DNA from: Pagrus major
Lineage: Eukaryota > Chordata > Actinopteri > Spariformes > Sparidae
DNA length: 64,000 bases
Direction: 5' to 3'
Assembly: GCF_040436345.1 (NCBI RefSeq)
Contig: NC_133221.1
Span: 4,729,663 to 4,793,662 of the forward strand
A program made the position numbers and the translations under genes. Under the pieces are notes generated by a model. It saw nothing but the letters and a program-made list of their open reading frames with translations, did not search any database and was not told where the DNA came from. The first letter of the stretch is position 1. Each line of letters opens with the position of its first letter. This document shows positions 57,301 through 64,000 of the stretch, one piece after another.

Positions 57301-60300
57301 AACCCGCAGAATCTGCTCATGATTTTACATTATGGAGCTGGTGGCGGAGGCTGTGCGTTATTGTGCGTCCGCGTGATAAACAGACAGAGAGAGCGAGAGC
57401 GTCTGTCTCGGAGAGGCGCGGTGAATCCTAATGTGGCTGCCAGAAACATATCATAAATCCTCCAGATCGCTCTTCTCCTCCGCTGCTACCCACCCCCTCC
57501 TCCTCAATCTGTGTCTCCAAAACGAAAGGGGGGTGGGTGGTGGGAACAACACGCACAGATTGAACACTCGTGAGAAGATGCTGTGGGATAACGTGACAAA
57601 GGAGACGCGACGAGATCACAGCACCTTCAACACGAGCGCACTGACAAGCATCCTTCCGTCTCAACCTCGTTTTCTGCCTCACAAGCGTTTCAGAGCAGCG
57701 CCACACAATGCGCTGTCTTTGGTAACAGCACCCATCAGCGTTTGCTGCAGAGTGCAGACTCGACTCCCCCCTTGGCATTTTTTGTTTGTCCCCCTACACG
57801 ACACTGTCTTGGTCCGTTTTTGCCTCTGCTCATCAATCCCAGAAGCCTCCACCATCTACTCCAAACTTCATCCCTCTTTTAAAAAAATAAATATGTAGGT
57901 CTTCTCCTTTTCCTCCCCTCCCCTCCTGCAAACAAACCTGTTTAATTCAAACCAAATTTCCTGCAGGAAATCTAGCTTCTCTCAGGTTCCTATGTGGCCA
58001 AATCCCAAACTCACTTCTACCTATACCCTCTTATCAAAACCCATTTATTTTCACACAGCAGGCAGGAACCCTCCCCAAAGCCCTCCAGAGCTAATACAAC
58101 ATCCAGAGAAGCCTTTTTAACTTTACACACATCCATTTTCTCTGTACTGCAGCCTTTCTCCTTTTAGCATCTCTGTCATTCTTTGATAACCATTCTGATT
58201 GATTTCAACTGGGCAGTGTATCTAAGGGCAAATGGTGCATAACCCATTTTTCTTCCCACCCCCTTTTTTTTCTGCTGCGAGTGGCTCTCTCCTCTGTTTC
58301 TCTGCCACTCTCAACAGCGTGCCTGCCTCCTCTTCCAAAACAGCAAAGCCCTCGGTGCCTGGTTGCAAACTGCTTCAGTCAGCACAAACCCCCCCCAGAG
58401 ACAGACGGGGAAAAAAGTGATTGAGAGTGAGGGAAGATGAAGTGGGAGAGAGAGAAGACGGGCAGCTAGAAAGACAAGGATCCTCAAACACACAAACAGA
58501 CATATCCATTTTAGAAAAACGCACAGATGATGCCAGGTGGCGTCTCCACACCGCTGTCCCTGATTTTCCTCGAGCGTGAGTATACACATGCTGAGCATAC
58601 AGATGAGGTGGCAGACAATTCCTGCTGACATCAAAGGAAGTATGCTAATGGACGTGGCGTGAATCAAACCCAAAGAAGAAGAAGATCTGAGCCCCCCGGT
58701 CGCTACCGAGATATCTGAAAACTGATTGGACGCATGTTAAACCCGCTCAATAATTCAGTTACAACGAGGATGCACTGTGTTTGTGACGACTGCTGTAGCA
58801 CAGCAACAGGCTGCAACAGAGAAAAGATATGATACGCAGTGATTAGAGCAAACAGCAGATCTCCAAAGTGAAGCCACAGAGAGAGCGCAGCGGCTGTGAC
58901 TCGAGAGCAGCGAGATCTGACTCTCAGATATTTTAATAAAAAAACGTGGGGGAATGTGCCGAAGGGCTTTCATTTCCCCCCACTAATTCAGTTTTCTCCT
59001 CCTCGCCCATTTACTTGCACATTACACAACTTTGCCTGCCCTTTGAGGAACGTCTCAACTATTTATTAATGGTGCGGGTGTTTACAGAGTGAGTGTGTGT
59101 GTGGAGGCACTGAGCTAAGTAAAGGATCTGTGTTTTGTGTCTGCCCCGACGCTTATCTCGAAACCACCTGCGATTGTGATTCTCGTCAGCTTCTCATTAA
59201 AATTCTCCACTAGCAGAGCGATTTCATTACTGCAGCTCCAACTTTACCTCTTCATCTCCTTGACGCCCCCTTCCCTTCCCTTCCCTTCCCCCCACGCCAT
59301 CCACTTCACACTGATCACTCACTTCCAAAGCTTTCCTCAAACCCCACTGCACCTTCCACCCTCAGCCAGTTTAAATATTCAACCCCCCCATATGTTATTC
59401 CAGTCTAAAGACTGCTGCAGCTGCAGAACCAGCAAACACACACACACTCTCCTCACACCTCTGCTCTGTTGTTTCTTTTGGATCTCTGATTCAGACACGT
59501 GGAGGTGTGTGAGCAGGCAACAGCTTTGTCTTTGATAACTTGTGGATAATTTATGGCCCTGACTGTTTTTTCTGAGGCTTGATGTGTCGCCGCTCTGGAA
59601 TAAATCTGGAGTCGACTTGACATTTAGAGGAAAACTCACCGGTCGAATGTTGTACGCCAAGAGGACAAACCTCTTGTCCGCAGACACTTTGAATTTAGTC
59701 GTGGTCAGGTCCTGTAGGTAAAACAGAAAAAAAAAACAGAACAGACAACATCAGCAGCAGCTTCGATTTGCTCTCCGGTGGATGAAGTGGGTTGGGTGAC
59801 AGCACTTGGATGTTTTTCTTCATAACTGCTTCGTATCGACTGCTGACAAACTGTGTGATTTGTCATGTGGAGTTCCTGGCGTATTCTCCCTGCATCTCCT
59901 TTTTGGGCCAATATTCACTTTCTTTTACCTCTATTTTTTTGGTCTTTGAGTTAATATCTGGCTCTTTAGCTGCTAAATGCTCCATTACGTTCACCAGCGA
60001 GCCTCTAACTGTTTCTGTCTGTCATTTGGAGCTGAGCAGGTAGTTTAAGGAGCTAAAAACTAGCTAACTCTGTCTGATATCACCATGTTGGCATTGCTCC
60101 TAGACGATCATTGTTAATGTTGTTTCAGCGCTATCAATGCAACCGAGCAATCAAGCTGTCATGGCTGATGTCATAGTTTTTAGGACTCATGGTGTTGTCG
60201 CTCCAGGATCACTTAATTTCTAATTACTTATTATTTATTTTCTGTTTTCTGACGCTGTTTGGTTAGGTTTAGGAAAACATGGTTTGGCTCCTTCACAACG

Positions 60301-63300
60301 TTAAACACATCTTTGAAAGGAAATTGTCCAATGTGTGTATTTTTCCACAAGTCGCAAAGTTGTGACGTTACAGAAACGTGATTGGGAAGTTTGTCGTACA
60401 GCTAAACAATGAGATAAAAGTCGTAGGTCAGTCCTGTTATTGTCAATTAAGAAACAAACTATCTTTCCACCAGCCTCAACAAATCATGCTTTTTTTTTTG
60501 TCTCAAATCTCTTGTGACACTCGTATTCATGAATATTTTCTCATTATAAGGACAGTAAGCAAGAGACAAACAATTATCAGGTGATAGAAAACACAGAATC
60601 AGGATACGTTTCCCTAATTTCACTAAAGAAATATCACACATGGCAAAAATATGACTCAGTGGATAAGCATGAAGCTTTTCTCACGAGTAGGTCACTTTTT
60701 GGAGCAGATGCTGGTGAAAACAGCACAATAACATGACAACGTTTGTACTGGTATTCAAAGTGGATGTTGCCGTTTTAGTGACATATAACCAAAATGTTCT
60801 GGGTTATAAAACACAGGAGAAAGGTCCTGAACAAGTCCAGGTGATACTTGTTTTAAATTACATTATTTCTGTAAGTGAGAATCACTTTTTGACCCTGATT
60901 TTGTGCTACATAAAAAAGTTATTCCCACTGACTCTGAAGCTGAATCCCAAAGTTTGACATTATGTACAGCTAAAAACAACTGCCTCAGCAAATTATATAT
61001 TCAGGGAATCCCCATGTTTGCTTGGTATTCACACAAGAAACTATCTTTTTCTTGAATTATCAACAGCATCAGAGATAACAAACACAGAGGAGAGACTTCT
61101 TTTCAACCCTGACAACACAACCCTGCTCCGAGCTCCTCGGTGATGACCCATATAAGTCTGTCAGTGTCGAGCAGAGGCGGCGATGATACACTTGCTCGGG
61201 AAAATTCTCTTTGAAGGCACATGTTGAGGGCTCACAGAGCAGCCAGATTGGGGGGGAAATGAGCTGATACTGTCACTGCCAAATCTTTTTTTGTCTCAGC
61301 TGTGGGTTGTGGCACAGTGGGACTCTACAGCTTCACTCTCTCTCAATCTGGATGCATCCACTCTGTACTTGGATGGCCAATTTGTCCAGCTGTCTGCGCG
61401 TGGATATGAGGCCAATCAATGCTGATATCTTGTCCCCTCTCCTCATAAGCTGTGATGCTAGAAACTCACCAGGGAGCTGTTGTCCAGGAGAGCCGTGGTG
61501 AGGTTGCTGTTGAGGCTGAACGACAGCACGTGTCCTTCCCTGGTGCGGACGGCCACTTCGTTTTCTGACAGGGTTAGGACAGTTCAGAGAAAACAGTCCT
61601 GTGTTATTACAGCGACGACTTAACTCCACAAGAGAGAGAAGACGGTTACAAGGTCTGCAAACCAGCGGCTCGGTCTCAGGTGAGATCATTAAAGAGGGCA
61701 CTTTGTCACTCAGGAGTAATTAGCGAGCGAAAACGGCGATTATTACCGTTCAACCAGGCCACGCAGGGGTCATGAACTTTGAACTCTTCACTCTCCAGAT
61801 CCTCCATAGTGAGATGGGAGCGGAGCAGCAAGTGAGATTCATCTTCAGAGGCAAAGAGACAGAGTTAATTAGTTCATCAGATAAAGTCATGTCATGTTTA
61901 AAGAAAAGCAAAGTCTGGAATAGATTTCCGCTCCTGCCTCGGATTCATTATTTGCATTTTTAAACGTCACTGTCGGTATCCATCAAACAAACTTTATTTA
62001 TAAAGCACCTTCAGAACAAATCAAAGCGTGATTCAAAACGCTTTACAAGTGATTGAAAATGCGTAGGATGCTGGAAAACAAACATGGATTTAGAGACTAA
62101 TCCCCCTCCCCCCCGGACAACAAAACAAAAAAGTGAATCGAATAAGACAGAAATAAATATGAGTAGTCAAAATAATTATGGATAAACAATAGAAGATAAA
62201 ACAGGCTATGTTGGCCCTGAGGATCAAAACACAACAACATTTCAGAGAACACAAGAACGTTTTCCGATGTTTAAAATGTTTCTGTGTTTTGTGAAATGTT
62301 ATTGGGTTGTGTTTTATTAAATGCTGTTTTACGAAACGTTGTGAAACACTGAATTGTTTTCTGAATTACTGTTGTTTTATGAAATGTGGTTACTTCTGAA
62401 ATATTGTGATTTTTAAAACATTGACTTGTTTTCCAAATCGTTGTGTTTTCTGAAAGATTGTTGTGTTTCCTACACTGAGGGCCACCGTAACAAGCAATAA
62501 AAATAATAATAAAAATAAGATTATAAAAATACTACACATAAAATAGATTATAATTAAAAACTAAAATGCTTATAAAATAAAAATACAATAAAATAATAAT
62601 GATAAACAATAAAATGTTGGTAAAACATAACAGAACATTTGTCAAATAGTTGACCACATTTTGCCTCCTTTTAAAACAACTGTTCGCCTTTTTGTGAAAT
62701 AAACTTATAGACGTTTTGTACGTTGAATATGAAGCTACAGCCAGCAGTCGCTTACCTTAGCTTAGCATCAGGTTTGGAAGCAGAGGGAAACAGCTAGTTA
62801 ACTTTTTTGTCCAGTGGCCAGTGGCTGGTGAATGTTCAAATTTTACCAGCTACTTATCGTTTCTCGGCCGGCGAGAGGAGCAAATCTTCCAGCCACTTGC
62901 TTATTTTACCGGCATTTGGCCCGTGGCTGGTGCTTATTGAGAGCCCTGCCCACAGGCATCTCTAAAGCTCACTAATGAAGATGTTACACTCAACTAATTT
63001 GTTTAATCTGTACCAAAGCGTAAGGACAACAATTTTACAGGAGTTTATGATCATGGCTGGGAGCAGTAACTTCTTGGATTTCTCTCCTGGTTGCCTGGAA
63101 ACTGCTCCGTGAGATTAAAACCCTCCACAAAATGGTGATTGTTGGTGTTTGTACAGATAAAACCAAAGATAATAAAACAAAGATATAATGTGTTAATTAA
63201 TGAGCTTCAGGGGGGCTGGTGGAAGGATTGTGTTACCTTTGGAGAGCCAGGCTGGCCATTATTTCCAGTCTTTGTGCTAAGCTAACTGGCTATAGCTTCA

Positions 63301-63582
63301 TATACACCCTACAAACGTACGAGTGGCATCGATTTTCTCAGTGAACTCTCCACCTTGAATCCACATGAGCCTATTTTCCCCAAAAGTCACAGCGGTCCTT
63401 TAATTCCCCACATTACAGCTCCTCTCTTGACTTTGTGGCTTCTACTTTGTCCAACCGCTCTTCTCACCTGGCGTGAGGAGGATGACGGACAGGATGACCA
63501 GAGACATGACAGCCAGGATCACCACCATGGCGATCCCGATGCCTTTCCAGTTTCGCGGAGGACCGTCTGAACTCCCCAGGTC
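42378..63582 (-). CDS. Inactive dipeptidyl peptidase, DPP6/DPP10-like (N-terminal exon outside the window)
   Basis: I could join 24 exons in frame (high to low): 63582-63468, 61842-61747, 61564-61470, 59711-59640, 55229-55177, 54557-54476, 53987-53867, 53768-53614, 52877-52780, 52601-52478, 51095-51054, 50973-50869, 49372-49281, 48487-48440, 47243-47125, 47026-46979, 46696-46598, 45232-45166, 45026-44832, 44744-44690, 44600-44501, 44390-44332, 43872-43800, 42595-42378. This gives 776 residues. DPP6 and DPP10 are type II membrane proteins that modulate Kv4 potassium channels in neurons. Visible are [11 protein letters not shown] and one membrane helix (about residues 15-36), a beta-propeller ([28 protein letters not shown]), the Cys pair of RQCISCN, and an alpha/beta-hydrolase end with HGTAD and YPDEGH. 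The nucleophile position is Ala628 (YGKAFGG); Asp704 and His736 remain. The acidic tail ends EDDEEEDD. It matches DPP6 in some exons (PGSQSV) and DPP10 in others (LRLTT, KIYFLSTE), so the orthologue is left open. Confidence 0.9.
45416..45700. mobile_element. Partial copy of the CAGAGGTGG element in a DPP-like intron
   Basis: It begins CAGAGATGGGTAGTA and shares with 51486-52123 the words CGTTACTTTAG, ACCAACCCAAAATGTGG and GACGTCCTGGGAAT (about 45581-45650 against 51799-51870). The right end is missing or displaced. Positions 45780-45860 then carry fragments of the foldback family (CTAGCACAGGAGCTTAGCTG). Confidence 0.6.
46913..46940. repeat. (TG)n microsatellite
   Basis: Interrupted TG run in an intron of the DPP-like gene. 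A similar CA run lies at about 54115-54136. Confidence 0.9.
47123..47124 (-). other. GC splice donor (GC-AG intron) of the DPP-like gene
   Basis: The exon 47243-47125 ends TGCTTAG and the intron begins GCAAGA. The next exon starts after CACCAG at 47026 and restores the frame as CLG-PGIPKV, which matches the family. No GT occurs at or near this junction, so the GC donor is the only reading that keeps the protein intact. Confidence 0.8.
48126..48180 (+). mobile_element. Retroelement 3' tail (LINE/SINE type)
   Basis: TTAAAGCACTTTGAGTTGCC followed by GAGCTATACAAATAAA is a 3' end pattern I recognise from fish non-LTR retroelements. Only the tail can be delimited. Confidence 0.5.
49614..50402. mobile_element. 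TAGRGCTGCA family element, long foldback, copy 3 (interrupted)
   Basis: It begins TAGAGCTGCAACGATTA and ends with AATCGTTAGGTGCAGC, inverted repeats as in copy 1. The two halves are roughly complementary over much of their length: TTATCATAAATGAC and AGCAAATCCTTACATTT on the left mirror AAATGTGAGGATTTG and ACATTTATCATAA on the right. The symmetric centre is split by a second element at 49847-50201. Confidence 0.7.
49847..50201. mobile_element. TGCATTGTGGGTAATGTAG foldback element, copy B, nested
   Basis: A 19-base arm at 49943-49961 is the exact reverse complement of 50087-50105 and identical to the arm in copy A at 10483. The outer ends TTAAAGGGTAATTCCACC and GTCACCCTTTAA are near-inverted. 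It sits inside the element 49614-50402 close to its axis of symmetry. Confidence 0.75.
51486..52123. mobile_element. TIR element with CAGAGGTGG ends
   Basis: It starts CAGAGGTGGAAG and ends TTGCCACCTCTG, a perfect 9-base terminal inversion. Near the right end it contains GTACTTTATTACTTTTACTT and CTTGAGTAAAC. The 640-bp interior encodes nothing recognisable. The same family is partly present at 45416-45700, in another intron of the same gene. Confidence 0.75.
55230..59639 (-). other. Large intron of the DPP-like gene
   Basis: The largest intron in the gene. It holds a retroelement tail ending GACAATAAAGACTTGAATC (about 55700-55815), fragments of the foldback family near 56215, an inverted ATCGATGAC/GTCATCGAT pair (56618-56626 and 56648-56656), a purine-rich then CpG-containing block (57030-57430), and a CCCTT repeat near 59270-59290. 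No exon of another gene is convincing. Confidence 0.5.
59712..61469 (-). other. Intron of the DPP-like gene without clear features
   Basis: AT-rich unique-looking DNA between two short extracellular-domain exons. I see no RNA gene, repeat with clear ends, or nested gene. Confidence 0.5.
61985..62050 (+). mobile_element. Retroelement tail
   Basis: AACTTTATTTATAAAGCACC and AAACGCTTTACAAG are typical words from fish non-LTR element ends. From 62200 to 62480 there is also an irregular series of GTTGTGTTTT/TGAAATGTT units, a degenerate tandem repeat. Confidence 0.45.
62700..63320. mobile_element. Foldback-like repeat with GCTAAGCTAA core
   Basis: The left end (GTACGTTGAATATGAAGCTA near 62719) and the right end (TAGCTTCATATACACCCTAC near 63293) are imperfect inverted repeats. 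TTAGCTTAGC near the left and GTGCTAAGCTAACTGGC near the right strengthen the match. Elements with TAGCTTCATATTTA ends are frequent in fish as I recall. It lies in the intron after the membrane-helix exon of the DPP-like gene. Confidence 0.55.
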
Positions 63583-64000
63583 CTAATAACACAAGAACAA
63601 ACACACACAAACAAGTTGTTGAGAGAAAGGAGGACAATAGTGCTGCTTCATTTCCATAGTCTCACAGAAATGTCTCCCCGACAGGCATATTAGTACAGTC
63701 AGCCTCTGGGGAGTTTGAGACAGTCTCCTGCATCAGAGAGATCCCGCTGAATTAGACTAATTTTCCATATGAGAACTGCATAATATTGTTGCATATGTGC
63801 GATCCGACTGTAATTGCAGCAGTAATTTTGGCCGCACCATCATTTTTCTTTATCATCGCCTCATTTCACCTGTTACATGACTGATGAGCCAGCCGGTTTT
63901 GCTAAAACAGAGGGGGGGGGGATGGGTGAAGATACCGTGAAATGTGTGGTGCCTGAAATTACAATCTGCTTTTACAGAAGAACATACTGCTTTAGTAGAC
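63583..64000 (-). other. Start of upstream intron of the DPP-like gene
   Basis: From the acceptor before the membrane-helix exon to the window edge there is AT-rich intronic DNA with a short G-run near 63912. The cytoplasmic N-terminal exon or exons, which differ among isoforms in DPP6 and DPP10, are not seen. Confidence 0.6.

Noticed and set aside
57431-57898. 155-codon plus-strand frame, the longest in the window
   Set aside because: No known domain, biased composition, opposite strand to the gene around it and no plausible partner exons. I treat it as chance.
42378-63582. Active DPP4 (or FAP) as the identity of the long right-hand gene
   Set aside because: The nucleophile serine is replaced by alanine and the elbow is G-K-A-F-G. 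The NWKGI juxtamembrane motif and the acidic tail are of the DPP6/DPP10 type.

Overview
The window looks like nuclear DNA from a teleost fish. Genes are interrupted by short GT-AG introns, with strong protein matches to vertebrate families. Two let-7 hairpins carry mature sequences that I recall as the fish let-7g and let-7h variants. Introns and intergenic DNA hold small terminal-inverted-repeat elements, a Tc1 remnant, a tRNA-type SINE and (CA)n microsatellites typical of fish. No bacterial, phage or CRISPR features are present. All exon boundaries below were read by eye from splice sites, reading-frame continuity and remembered human homologues; no search was run.

Left third (1-17.1 kb, + strand). 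The window opens inside a FAM120-family gene (probably fam120c): six terminal exons and an apparent ~6 kb 3'UTR. A candidate promoter at 10.9-11.5 kb precedes a two-hairpin let-7 cluster (12.3 and 12.8 kb). Then comes complete hsd17b10 (six coding exons, 260 aa). This order recalls human Xp11.22, where let-7f-2/miR-98 sit in a HUWE1 intron beside HSD17B10, but no HUWE1 exon is visible here.

Middle (17.6-39.9 kb). Complete coq10a (+, five exons, 249 aa) converges on complete cs (citrate synthase, -, eleven exons, 469 aa, all three catalytic residues present). COQ10A and CS are near each other on human 12q13. Three successive genes here (hsd17b10, coq10a, cs) encode mitochondrial proteins. The cs promoter has four CCAAT boxes.

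Right third (41.2-64 kb, - strand). One long gene encodes a DPP6/DPP10-like inactive dipeptidyl peptidase. I could place 24 consecutive coding exons (776 residues to the stop). The cytoplasmic first exon or exons lie beyond the right edge. The nucleophile serine position is alanine (G-K-A-F-G) while the Asp and His of the triad remain. One intron uses a GC donor.

Repeats. A family with TAGRGCTGCA termini occurs at 8.7, 29.1 and 49.6 kb; the last is a long foldback with a second foldback family nested in its centre. A CAGAGGTGG-ended element and a related copy sit in two introns of the DPP-like gene. The most useful points to follow are the DPP-like paralogue, the let-7 locus outside HUWE1, and the nested foldback.
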